The translations under genes and the position numbers were made by a program. The notes under the pieces are model-generated. The model searched no databases, was not told the DNA's origin, and saw nothing but the letters and a program-made list of their open reading frames with translations. Shown here one piece after another: positions 46,919-58,439 of a stretch of 64,000 nucleotides of DNA. Origin of the DNA: Eutreptiella sp. 'Long Island Sound 2002' (taxonomy: Eukaryota; Euglenozoa; Euglenophyceae; Eutreptiales; Eutreptiaceae); contig OZ038382.1 of assembly GCA_964036045.1 (NCBI GenBank), positions 79,645,918 to 79,709,917 on the forward strand, read 5' to 3'. Every line of letters begins with the position of its first letter. The first letter of the stretch is position 1.

Positions 46919-49401
46919 TCATTTTTGCGCAGAATCAGAAAAAACACAAACAACAATCGCGCGCCCTGGTCCCCCTGTTTTAACCCATTCCCACAGTTCT
47001 TCTGCTGTGCCCTACGGCGGTTCCTCTGGGTTGACATCGCGGAAAACTCCAGATGCTGCAGCCACTGTCTTCTCAAGGTCCACCTCTTTTCGCAGGGGCA
47101 TTGTTGCTGTGAAGAAGAATTGCGTACCTGTGAAGCCGGTTCGGACCCCCGTGGCCATCTTTGGGTCACTTGGGGTGTGTATCTATGTGCCGGCAAGCCG
47201 CCATTGGCTGATATCATACTCTCCCATCCACCTGACCTAACCCGATGTGATAGTGTAATAGGTTTGGCCATTCCGGCTATGAGCGGCCATATTCAGTACC
47301 GAGGCGCCGCCAGCGGAGATTTATATATCAGAATATCAGGAATCAACAGGGTTTTTTTATCATAATGTTTCCGTAATTTTTCAGCCTTCCGTTCTGATAG
47401 TCAATCTATCGGCGACTGTCAGTTGGCTCGCGATTTTGCGGTAACCGATCGGTTAACTGTTATTTACAGATATTTTAGCAGAAACTCCGATGAAGGGTCA
47501 GATTTCATCAGTAAAGGGTTCGTTGCTTCCGCAATTTTCATATTATACACTCGCAAACTTAATCCGATTTTTTCAGACTTTCAGAATCGGATTTTCGACT
47601 TCGACATCGCCGCAGTTGATATGACGAATCTCGAGTGGTCCTACATTTTTCCCCGATCACGAATCAACATTCCTTTTGTTATGCCCTCCGTTTTGCTTGG
47701 AGATAGAGGTGAAACAAAGTTGATTCGTGAGGCCACTTTGAGAGGTCATATCTCCGGCTCACTGCGAGTAGTACCAATTTCGAGAATCGGGTTGGAACCG
47801 CCTTGGTCTCAACTTAATTTAGGAAGCATCAAACGCCTTTGGTGTCTACGAATGCCTGGTATAGCAAGAGATAATGGTCAAGAGGGTAGAAAGTGATATA
47901 TAACTCTTGGACCGTGCAACCGAATATTTTATTGCGACTTTCGAGTGTACCGCATGAGTGTTGGGGTTGCATAGATACTTTCCTCCGGTTCCCACGTATT
48001 TTCAACGTGAAGTTATGTCCATGGAGGGGCATGGCATACCATGGTGGGAGCCACTTTTTGAGGGTATGTGTTATATGCATGGTATGTGCTTCGATATGCT
48101 CACGCCCATGTTATATATCTTCGTGTGGCCGATAAGATGGGGATCCACACGTGACAAGGGCCTTGCCCATGTCCCAATTGTGGAATTCAAAGCGCTAGAC
48201 TAAGTCTACCGCGTATGTATTGCTCATGGTATGTTTGGCAAAGACATCCATGAGTGCACTCCCATTCTCATGGGGCATGTGGATATGAGTGGCGAAGGTA
48301 TCTCCATGCTCCCGATTGGGGATCCAAGTGGGGGAGTCGTTCGCAAATGGTTCCAATCATTTGCGTATGGAACCATGAGCGGATATCATGGGTGGACATA
48401 GATATATACTATCATGACAACTTTGTATTTGGACATATTTTCATGTTTTTGACCTGAATTTTTGCTCATTTTTGCGTTTTGTGTGCTTACCTGGTCGGCA
48501 AACAGCAAGAAGCCTTTGGGGAGTCGAACCATGGTATGTTGTTCATATGTTGGCATATGCTTTGGGGTTGGACAGCACCATATGCCAGATCGCGTACTCC
48601 ATTTGGCTTGGCGCACGAAGGATAACAAGAATTGGTCTCAAGATCATGGGCTGACTTGAGTGTTGCGTGGCGCCCAGATCCAAAGGGGTTTCGAGGGTAA
48701 GGTGGGGATGTACATGGGCATTGATCTTTGGTCTCCATCCTCCATGAATACTAGACTTCGATTCCATGCATGCTTTGAGCCTTCGGATAAGTGGTAACTT
48801 CCATTTTGAGTATATTTTTGATATATGGCCAATATGATGTGAATTGGCAGTTTTTGGCATGTTATGAGTTCAAACTCATGGGGCATTTCTCCAGGCCCAT
48901 ACGACTCCAAGTCCAACCAAGATTATGTCAGGGTAGGGTATGGTCCCGAGTGCCACTCTAGGCCATGACACGCCACCCCCCCTATTGGGCTAGGATTTAG
49001 ACGCTTGGGAGTGAACACATTTTTGGGGTTTATGTAATGACTTTTGACACATGGCATTTAACCATCTTATAGGACTGGGTTCAGGGCATCATGTTGGTGA
49101 GTCAAGGGAAGGTCTTGAGTCCAGGGAATGAGGGGTCTATGGCTGTGATTGTGTAGGTTTCCATCTTTCCCCAACCTTGATTTATTTGTGTTCATATGTC
49201 AATTTCAGGGCTTTCTTCTTTGGTGCAATTCTTGTACATGCCCGCCACCGTGGGACGACCGGTGTGCTGAACGGAAGCCCGCAGCGTGTATTTGATTGTG
49301 GATTGGGTTATTGCTGTATTTGTGGGATCTGGTTGCTGTTCAGGGTTGAAGGAGGATTTTATTTTCTATATTTTTGGATTTTGGACCCTGCACTTTGAGG
49401 A
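46919..49401. other. AT-richer region without a confident gene
   Basis: It holds the unresolved 5' end of the preceding minus-strand gene (to about 47,270) and a 157-codon plus ORF at 47,423-47,896 that starts at TTG and matches nothing I know. The stretch 47,990-48,960 is rich in CATGG/ATATG motifs but not clearly repeated. An LTR or primer-binding site for the downstream retroelement was looked for and not found. Confidence 0.4.
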
Positions 49402-52400
49402 ATGCAATCGTTCATCAGGAGCAAATCAGCAGGGGTTACAGGCGGAAGGGTCACAGCAGGGGCCGGTCCTGGTAGGGACCTTCTTTATGGTAGCAGAGGC
49501 GTCCCTGCTGCCCCTATCTACCGCCGACCCGGGGACTTGGGCCCATCTGAGCCCTGCCCAAGTACGCCCCGGGTGCGTATTGTGGACGCGGTCGAGACCA
49601 CGCTGGAAGTGGAAGCCCGAAGAGAAGTACGACGTTCGGGAAGAGGAGGACTTGACATGGAGGACCTGGTCTCCATGTGTGAGCGTCGCTGCCGAAAGGC
49701 ATGCAACCTCCGCTCCGCCGCGGAGGACTCTGAGGAGACCTGCCATTCAGGCAGCAGTGGAGGACGGGCCCGGCGCTACCGGAAGCGCGGGTCACCCAAG
49801 CCCGCGGCAGGGGACGCCGGGGCTATGGATACGGACCCGAGCCCGGTCAGGCTGTGGGACTCCGAGGGGCACTCCGAGGGCTATCGGACAGCCTATGAGC
49901 ACCCTTCGGAGTCCGAGGAGACGGCCAGACCGCCCACAAGGGCGAACACGGCCCCAGAACCCCGCCTGGAGCATGACGCCGAGGCGTTGGAGAGGCCCGC
50001 CAGAGCCAGAACGGCGCCTGTGGCCCGGCACACGGAGCCACCGCGGGATAGCATGGGCGACACAGCCATGGCAGAGGAGTCCGAGGCGCCGGGAACCGCG
50101 GAACGCGCCGGATCAGGTGGAAAGCACGCTGCGTGCCACTGCGAGCACGTGTCCTTCCTCATGGGCAAGTACCCGAAGATGGGGATGGACGCCATCGTGC
50201 ATCGCCTCGACAGCCTGGACAGCGCGAAGGACGGCCTAGAGGAGGACGTCGCCGGGATCCTGGATGACCAGTCGGCCGCGGACAGAGACATGGCGGAGCT
50301 GCGAGCGGAGCAGGATCGGTACCGGGAGAATCTGGAGCTGGCCCTGGAGAAGCAGCAGCGAGTGGTGGACAGCCTCCTCCACCTGGTGGAGGACATGCCG
50401 GGACGCCTGAAAAGGCTAGAGGAGCTACAGCCCCTCACCTCGGGTCCGGAGCTCCCGGCAAAGCTGGCAGCGGCACAGCTGGTGGAGCGGGTTAAGACCC
50501 TCAGGGGCGCCATGGAGAAACCCATGGGCGGCCCTGCAGAGGCACCATACGCGCCTCTGCGTGATGACCCGGGTGCGCTGCCGTTTGTTCCCATGTTCAG
50601 CGAATCCGTAATGCTCGGGGAGCAAACGGCACCGGCTGGGTCCATGCGGGAAGGGCACGTAACCACGGACCCGAGGAGCCTGACGGTACAGATGTCCCAC
50701 GCCGCCCAGGATCTACCGATCACTACGACTGGCCATGCAGTTTATGCGGAAGAGGAGATCCAGAGCCAGACCATGCAGGGGCGAACCATGGGAAGCGCCG
50801 ACGGACATGGTTGAGGTCATCCAGGCGGAAACCTTTGGGCGAAGGACCCCATTACGGGGATATGGATGGCCGGTGGAGCAAGTCCTTCCCGCATTCCAAA
50901 CCCCATGGGTTCAGTCCCAACTGGACCGCACTCCATGTCGGAGAGGGATGTACGGGGAGTGTACTCACACCCCCCGGCCACAGGTGGTATCCGTCTCGGT
51001 GGAGTGGTGGCTGGTGACGTCGGAGACGCCATCAGGATTGACGACCTCAGGGGAATCAAAATCCCCTACTATGATGGCAACCCCTCAAACCTGGACGACT
51101 TCATCCTGGATTGGGAGGACTTCGCCGAAGAGGTCGTCGGATAGATGCCGGGAGCGCCGCGGGACAAGTGGGTATGCCGGACATTCCCACACTGGCTGGC
51201 GCAGGACCTGAAGGAGGAGCTGCGGGATCAGATCCAGGAGGGATTGATCCGTACAGAGCAGGCCTACCTCCAGTGGTTGGAGGATGAGGAGCGGGTGGGC
51301 GCTCAGAACCAGAAGCTGGAGGACTTGTGGTCCATCCCGCTGCAGCTGGACCGCGGTGAGTTGCGGGTCCGGGAGTGGAACCGGTACCTGCGGAAGTACC
51401 GACGGAGCCTCAAGCTGGTTGAGGACTGGAACGAGTCCAGCGAGATCCGTCACTTGCTGAAGGACGTCCTCCCCGGCCACTGGAAGAGGCGAGTGGAGGA
51501 CGAGGATAAGAAGCGAGCCAAGAAGCGGGTGGCGGTGAGGATCATGGCGGCGGAGGATACCCATGCGGGTATCATGGAGTTCTTCAGGAGGAACCTGGGC
51601 GGGCCCAACCGGATGTTGGGACTGAAGAACGCCGTGTACGTGGAGGTATTTGGAGACACCATGGGGCAAAGGTTGCTGCGCCTCAACAACGTGGAGTGGA
51701 GGCGCGGAGAGCAGCTGAGGATGCAGGTCATCTTCGCCCGCATGAGCCTGGACGAGATCGTGAAGTAAATCACGGTGGAGTTGAAGCTCAATGCGAAAAA
51801 CGAGGCCCAGGTGCAGGATCGACATGGTCATGGACAACGAGGCCACCGAGAAGATCGTCATCATCAGGAGATCCAGGAGGACACGGCCAACTTCGCGGAG
51901 AATGATAGTGGAAGTGGCCAAGACCACTTGACCTGGTCCCGGGAGGATCACGAGGAGGCCCATTTCTTCGCGTTTGTGGCGCACAACGTGAGGGACCATG
52001 GGCAGGATCGGTCCAGACGGAGCCGGGTGGGACCCAAGAAGGGCAATGAGCCAAGGAGGATCGGGAACCCACCGCTCTCGTTCCGCGAGTACAGGTCTCA
52101 GCACGACGGGTGCTGGGTCTGTTATGGCAAGGGAAACAACCATGCACACGACCACCGTCAGTGCAAGGTGTATGAGGCGGACAAGAAGGCCTACTTCGCC
52201 GCCCACCCCGAGAAGAAGCCCAAGGAGCAGCGGATTGACGATTGGAAGGCGAAGGGCGGAGACGGGGGGAAAGGCCAAGGCAAAGGCCAAGGGAAAGGCG
52301 GAGGAAGAGGCTATGGTGGTGCACCTGGCGAAGACCGACGAGTGAGGTTGATCAAGGAGGTTGCTGAGTACATGTTGAGGACGTTGGAGGAACTCAAAGC

Positions 52401-53358
52401 CCAGCAACGTGGTGGACAAAGTCCTGGCGGATCGCAGCCGGAAGGGGCTGCGGGAAGTCAAGTCTAGAGGAGCCCCCACGGGAGTGGGACCTCGGAGGTC
52501 TCTCCTCCGAAAATCAGTGGAATCCCAAAGAAAGCGAAGGCACATCGGGTGCCGAAGAAGGCTCCAGAAGAGCCAAAACCACTGAGTTTCGCCACTCCCA
52601 ACCCCTGGAGCGCCCTGCCAAGGGAAGTTTATGTGGGCAAGGGACGTGGCAAGAAGGAAGGAGCGACCACGGAGAGCCCCGTGGACGGGCAGGAATAGCC
52701 CAAGATCTACACCATCCGTGACCATACCCTCGGAGTCCCGATGCACCTGGATGTGCTAGAGTTGCATGCCGTGAGAGTCGTCCATACACCGCATGGCGAC
52801 GAGCGGCAGTTGCACTTGAAGGTGCGTGTACGGTGCGGACAAGAGGAATTGGTGGTGGATGTTCTGGTGGATACGGGTGCCCAGGTGAGCCTGGTCCGGA
52901 GAGGGTTGTTCAAGGAGGAATCCCTGCAGCCCAGCCGTAGACCGGTGCGCCTGAAGGTGGCCAATGGAGAGATCATGGGTGGTGGTACCCATGAGGCCAC
53001 TATCAGTATGGAATTCTGGGAGCATGAGCGCTTGAACCGCCCTGATTTGGCGAAGAGAAGCACTCTATCCGGGAACTTCTATGTGGCCGACATTACAGAT
53101 TGTGATATGATCATGGGGTATGATTTCATGGTGGCAAATGCCATTGGAACCCTTCCCCATCGTGCAACGCTGGTCCGGGAGGATGATAAATGCCTCACAT
53201 GGCTGTCCACGGACTATGCATGCGGATCATCCCAATGGAATGCGGAGGAAGAGGATCGGATCGTCCAAGCGGTGCAAGCTGTGGGTGCCAAGTCCAGAGG
53301 AGACCGTGGAGTTCAGCTCACGGAGTATGGAATGGCGCGCAGGTGTATGCCAGGATGA
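49402..53358 (+). pseudogene. gag-protease reading frame with five in-frame stops
   Basis: A single frame is coding-like from the ATG at 49,402 to 53,358. Order: Arg/Glu-rich N-terminus, a coiled-coil-like region (50,200-50,480), capsid-like sequence (51,090-51,760), a zinc knuckle CX2CX8HX4C (52,111-52,164) with Gly/Lys-rich tail, then a retropepsin-type protease with VDTGAQVSL (DTG at 52,870). Stops are TGA 50,812, TAG 51,142, TAA 51,766, TAG 52,465 and TAG 52,696. Sequence on both sides of each remains coding-like in the same frame, with no indel over ~3.9 kb. The protease run is lost at a one-base shift near 53,338-53,346. Confidence 0.8.
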
Positions 53359-54191
53359 TCCAGACGCTGGGAGCCGAAGCGCCCGAGACGGACGTCTTCG
53401 CTTCCCGGGATGCCCCACTTTTGCGGAAGTGTAGGAGGCATTGGCATCGAGGAGACTCAGCCTGGCATAGGCATTGGGGTTTGAAGGAGTGGGGGCCCAT
53501 GTATTGGCATGGCTCCCTAGATAACACCGGACGTACCGTGGAGAAGATCGTCGCGGATAGGGCGAAGAGGATCCTGGTCATAACCGGCATAGGATCCACC
53601 CCATGTCCGCTGGAGGGTCTCAAGTCGACGCTGGACTCCATCACCCTGAACGAGATGTCATTCGGGCCAGAGGAGGAGTTGTTCATCGACGCCAAGGGTG
53701 TATCAATGCCCTCCCCGGGTCAAGCGTGGGGTACCAAGGCTTTCCTGGTGGATGGGGCGCAAGCCCAGCCCACGGGTGATGAAGCATTCATCCGTAGAGT
53801 GGAGGCGGTGCCCATGATGGTCATGTTTGAGCCCAAAGGGGGGACGGGTCAGCAAATTGATGGCATTGACGTCCTGTCCCACGCCGAGATCAACGACGTC
53901 GTCAACTACATGCAGATGGGGATGCACGAACGTGTGGCAGCCAAGAAGAGGCGGGCCATGGTCACATCTCCGCATTGGTGGGATGACAAGATGTTGGCCA
54001 CTGGCAAGTACGAGAAGAATGAGTTCGTGGCGAGGGTCATGGATCACATCGCGGACCAATATGGTGGTCCGGTTGGGTCGGACCCGCCGACGTGGGCCTT
54101 CCAAGAACCGGGGCCGATAGCGACAGTAACCAGCCCGACGCCGCAAATTTCTGAAGATTATCGGTGGGAAGTGCACCCCACGACGATGTAG
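53340..54191 (+). pseudogene. Extra domain between protease and RT
   Basis: This frame continues the polyprotein after the shift near 53,340 and is lost again near 54,160-54,190. It starts with a TDVFASRDAPLLRKC stretch, followed by conserved-looking Trp residues, then RAKRILVITGIGSTPCP and a long hydrophilic part. The FAS-D...W...ILVI pattern recalls the methyltransferase-like or Vpol segment described in DIRS elements and some algal and protist Ty3 elements, but the usual NPPF-type motif is not visible. I treat the function as unknown. Confidence 0.5.
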
Positions 54192-55667
54192 ACGGCATAT
54201 CGGACGAGGAGAAGTCGGATTCGGACCCGGAAGAGGCCTATACCGCAGTGCGGTCGGTTGTATCGATACCGAAGCAAGCTGCTGAAGAGGCCCAGGAGAA
54301 CCCGAAGGTCGCCGAGCTGAAGGAGAGGCTGATCAATGCCTATCCGCGGCTATTCGGTGGCGTCGCCAACAAGAACCCTCCAGATCGTGGGAGGTTTGGC
54401 ACAGCGAAGATCAAGCTGAAGCCGAACCCCAAGATCTATCGTCATCGGGAGTACCAACTTCAGGGCGATCGGGCCGAGGCCATGAAGAAGTTGTTGGCCG
54501 AGTTCATTGAGCGGGATGGATCGAACCCCCGACAGTGAGTGGGCCAGCCCAGCCTTCATCGTCCCCAAGAAGGAGAAGGGCGAGTGGAGGTTGGTGGTGG
54601 ATTACAGGGGTTTGAACGAGCAAACCGAGCACGACTCGTACTCGCTTCCCCTGATCGACTCCATCCTCCAAAAACAACAGAAAAAGCGGATCTTCACGGT
54701 GTTGGACCTGAAACACGGTTATCACGAGATGCCGCTACACCCAGACTCCAGGCCCTGTACAGCGATGTCGACGCCGCTGGGGCCCATGCAGTGGAAAGTG
54801 GTGCCCATGGGCGCCAAGAATGGCAACGCTGCTTTCCAGCGCATGATGGAGAACCTACTCGGTCCAGTCCGGGATTGTGCCGATCCCTTCGTGGATGACA
54901 TCATTATCGGGTATGGCACGGAGAACATGACTGCGGATGAGCTCATCGAAGCGCATGAGAAGGATCTGCGCCGAGTGCTCAGTGAGCTGGACAAGCACAA
55001 CATGGTGTGCAAGACCACCAAAGCCTCACTCTTCGTGAAGGAAGTGGAGTTCGCGGGTCACGTGGTTGGTCACAGGCAACGCCGTCCCATGCCTGGGAAG
55101 CTGGCGTCCCTGCACCACTGGGAAAAGCCCCAGACCATCAGCGAACTCCGATCCTTCATGGGGTTCTGCAACTACTATTCGGGCTATGTCCGAATGTATG
55201 CAGAACTGTCGGGGCCGCTGCACAAGATGCTGCAAGTGGGCAAGTTCGATGGCCCGAAGGGGAGCAAGAAGAAGCTTGCCTGGACCCCTGAGGCCGAAGA
55301 TGCGTTCAGCCACCTGAAGGAGCGACTCCTGGGGCAGCTGGGACTATTCTTGGTGGACCCGGACAAGGGATTCGTGCTACGGACGGACGCCTCGGACTAT
55401 GCTGTAGGGGCAGTCCTCGAGCAGATCCGGGACGACGGGTCACACATACCCGTGGCATTTTGGAGTCGGATCCTGGCCGAGGGCCAACGCCGCACCTGGA
55501 CCGCGAGGGAGAAGGAGACGTACGCCATTGTTTGTGCGCTCAGGAAGTGCTCTGGACACATCGGATTGCAACCGGTGGTGGTTTGCACGGACCATCAGTC
55601 TTTGCAGAGCTGGCACAAGGAGCACGTCGACACCCCCTCGGGACCGGCGGCAAGGAGGGCCCGATAA
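54164..55667 (+). pseudogene. Reverse transcriptase and RNase H
   Basis: The RT begins in one frame (54,164-54,505, with KIKLKPNPKIYRHREY) and moves to the next near 54,505-54,515, just before SEWASPAFIVPKKEKG. Palm motifs are visible: FTVLDLKHGYHEMPL and the catalytic FVDDI at 54,888-54,902, a normal variant of YVDD. RNase H follows, with LRTDASDYAVGAVLE (about 55,377-55,421), a central REKETYAIV Glu, and VVCTDHQSL. TAA at 55,665-55,667 replaces what is usually a Trp before HETFAKFDL, and coding continues in the same frame. Length is normal for the family. The enzyme acts in cytoplasmic particles to copy element RNA. Confidence 0.9.
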
Positions 55668-57530
55668 CATGAGACGTTCGCCAAGTTCGACCTCAGCGTC
55701 GTATACGTCCTCGGGAAGGACAACACTGTGGCAGATTGCCTCAGTCGATGGGCCTACCCCGCGGGCAAGGCTTGGATGGACATATCCAGCCATGGGGACG
55801 CCGAGGTAACCGAGGAGGCCAAGCGCATCATCGAGATGGAGAAGGCCATGGAGCAAGAGGGGGTCAAGTGCTTTCTGGTGATGGCAAACCGTACGGACCT
55901 GGCCAAGTTCCGGGGTGCCCGCGTCCAAGCTATTCGAGAGGAAACCCTCGAGCAATGGATGGCGGCCCCTGTAGAGCTAGTCAGGTCGGTGCTCACAGAG
56001 GACTGGTCGGATGACTACGCGGCATCCGAGCACTGGAGCAAGTACTGGAATGCCGTGAGCGCCCCGTCGGACGACGAGTGGCCTGAGGGCTTGACCGAGG
56101 ATGGGGACAAACTGTTCCTCAAGGACAAGCTACTGGTCCCTGAGAACCGAGTGGAGGAGCTCATTGACCACTGGCACAACGCCCAGCTCATGCATCCTGG
56201 TCGGGACAAGATGCAGCAGGACCTGGATTGGCGCTTCAAGTTCCCACCGGGGTACTACGCCATCCTGGACAAGTACTGCAGCGACTGCGCCGTGTGTCGG
56301 GCCACGAAGAGCCCCAACCACTCCACAGCAGGCAACCCGGTGTACACGGCTATACCGGAGGCCCCTATGCGGTCCGTGGCCATGGATGTATTCGCCATGC
56401 CTGAGGTCACCGTGGAAGGAGAGACCTACGACTGTGTCATCCTGGCGGTGGATAGGCACAGTGGGTATATCGTGGCGGTCCCTGGCAAGAAGTCCAAGAA
56501 GAAGGACAAGAAGGACAAGCATGGAGTGGGGCTGCAGGCCAAGACCGTCGCTAATGCCATGATCAGGCATTGGCTGACAATTTTTGATGTCCCGGCTGTC
56601 ATCTGCAGCGATCGGGGCAGTCAGTATGTGGGGACGTGGTTCAAGACGATGTGCAAGCACATGGGTATTCGGCACGCCAAGACCGTGGCGTACCAAAGCC
56701 CGTCGAATGGCCGAACTGAGGTTGCCGGGCGGCAGATGTTCGAGAAGTTCCGCCAGCTGCACATCGACGAACCGGGCCGGAATTGGTATAATTCGCTGTG
56801 GAGAGTACTCCAAGCGTATCACGACCTTCCGGGACCCACTGGACTGTCGCTCCATCGTATCCTGTTCCTACGGGATCGAGTGTCACGCACTCTCCCGTGG
56901 TTGAACCATGGCAAAGTGGCCCGGAATGCGAACGCTATGATGGCTGAGGCCGACGACACGGCGGCCAAGGTGTGCAAGGCACTTCAGGACGAGCATGACA
57001 AGAGAGCCAAGTACTTCAAGCAGGGAAAGGTCCAGAAGTATGCTCTCCAAGACACCGTGTGGGTGGAGCGGCACCACAAGGATGTCCTGTCCAGGCATCG
57101 GCAGACATCTTGGTATGTGCCGGGGGTAATCGTGCGGAAGGTCGGGCAGGATGTGTATGCGGTTCGTGTGGGGGATGACAAGATCCTGGACCGCGACCAT
57201 ACCCAGCTTCGTCCCCGAGCACCAGACCCCAGCGAACGTCCCGTCACCTTCGAGTTCACGGCCGGGGATGTGGACTCGGACGACGAGGGTGAGGACGACG
57301 ACTTCACCGCTGAGAAGATCCTGGCGGACAAGCCGGACCCGGGGACGCCTGGGGGGAGGCTTTATAAAGTCCGTTGGAAGGGATTCGCCGCATCCAGGGA
57401 TTCGTGGGAGCCCCCGAGCAGTTTCGTGCCGGGGTATACCACGGTCTGGATGGACTATCTAAAGAAAAAGAATATTTCTTTGGATGTCAAGGACATGTTG
57501 GTCCATTTGGTTGCTGCTGTAGCACCGTAA
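55668..57530 (+). pseudogene. Integrase with C-terminal chromodomain
   Basis: Continuous with RNase H (its end GKDNTVADCLSRW lies at about 55,715-55,755) and open to the terminal TAA at 57,528-57,530. Zinc-binding residues are visible: H near 56,170 and 56,190, and CSDCAVC at about 56,278-56,300. The DDE triad is Asp 56,385, Asp 56,610 and Glu 56,718, with the typical 35-residue D-E gap. The first D-D gap is lengthened by a Lys-rich insertion at about 56,485-56,525. The chromodomain YKVRWKGF...DSWEPPSSF lies at about 57,360-57,430; in relatives it steers insertion to heterochromatin. This part carries no break of its own. Confidence 0.92.
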
Positions 57531-57770
57531 TGGATCCCCCTTGGCATTTTTGTTTGTTTCTGTGCTTGGGAGACGGGTGAGGGCGTTCATCCGGGGACTT
57601 TTGGGCCTTGATTGGCCATCTGGCCCCTTCACTCGATCTCCACATATATATTTCATTGTGGTATACTTATTTAGGTCGACCGACGACGTTTCTCTATCTT
57701 TGATCCCCTCACCTATGATTTTAGCACCTGTTTTTTCCCAAAATTCAAAAAGTCGACAAAAAGGGGTTTT

Positions 57771-58300
57771 TCGTGAGAAAACTACCTATTTTTTTGGTTT
57801 CTACGGCCCCAAAATAGGGGGGGGGGTCCTCCTACCCGAATTTTGTCCAAAAATATCAAAAACCCTGAAATTTGGCCTATTTTGGGGTATTTTTGCCTGC
57901 TCTGGGCTGGTCCTGCAGAACAATGCTGCACACCAGTGTACCTGCCTATAGAGAATTTTCGACAGAAGTTCCAATTTTCTTTGGATTCTCTGGCCCCAAA
58001 ATAGGGATGGGGGGGTTCCTCCCACCCGAGCTTTCTCCCAAACCATCAAAAACCCTGGAATTCGGCCTATTTTGGAGTATTTTTGTCTGCTCTGGGGTGG
58101 TGCAGCAGAACAGTGCTGCACACCAGTGTACCTGTATAGTATAGTATAGGCACGAAAAAACCATGAAAATAGGTTTTGTACCCAAAAAACCAAAAGTAAC
58201 CTTTTGTTTTAATTATACACCCCCCAAATAGCAGGGGGGGGGGGTTCCTCCTACCCCATTGTTCCCCAAAAATAACAACCTAAGCCTCAAACATGTGTGT
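57771..58300 (+). repeat. ~180-bp repeat with CCCCAAAATAGGGG motif, 2-3 units
   Basis: Units near 57,813, 57,993 and about 58,222 share CCCCAAAATAGGG and, in the first two, TGCTGCACACCAGTGTACCTG about 110-120 bp later. The third is partial. They may be the 3' end of the retroelement or independent satellite. Confidence 0.75.
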
Positions 58301-58439
58301 GTACGGTGATAGGCACGCAAAAGCCTACCTATGAACCATATGGAAATGGACCACAAACGGTGCAAAATAGGGCGAAAAAAAAAGGTCAAATGTTCATCGC
58401 TCATCCCATTCTTATGCACATACTATCATATTTTATGTA

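Larger units (their letters stand above)
49402..57530 (+). mobile_element. Ty3/gypsy chromovirus, near full length, inactive
   Basis: Order of domains: gag with coiled coil and zinc knuckle, aspartic protease, an extra domain, reverse transcriptase, RNase H, integrase (zinc-binding and DDE core), chromodomain. This order, with RT before integrase and a C-terminal chromodomain, defines a Ty3/gypsy chromovirus. Six in-frame stops and about three frameshifts kill it. No matching direct repeats were found around 48,000-49,400 and 57,530-58,500, so either the LTRs are lost or the ends lie in repeats I could not pair. GC-rich coding sequence contrasts with the AT-rich flanks. Confidence 0.9.

Noticed and set aside
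51085-52746. 553-codon minus-strand ORF
   Set aside because: Antisense of the gag frame, which has the zinc knuckle, capsid-like part and downstream protease in order.
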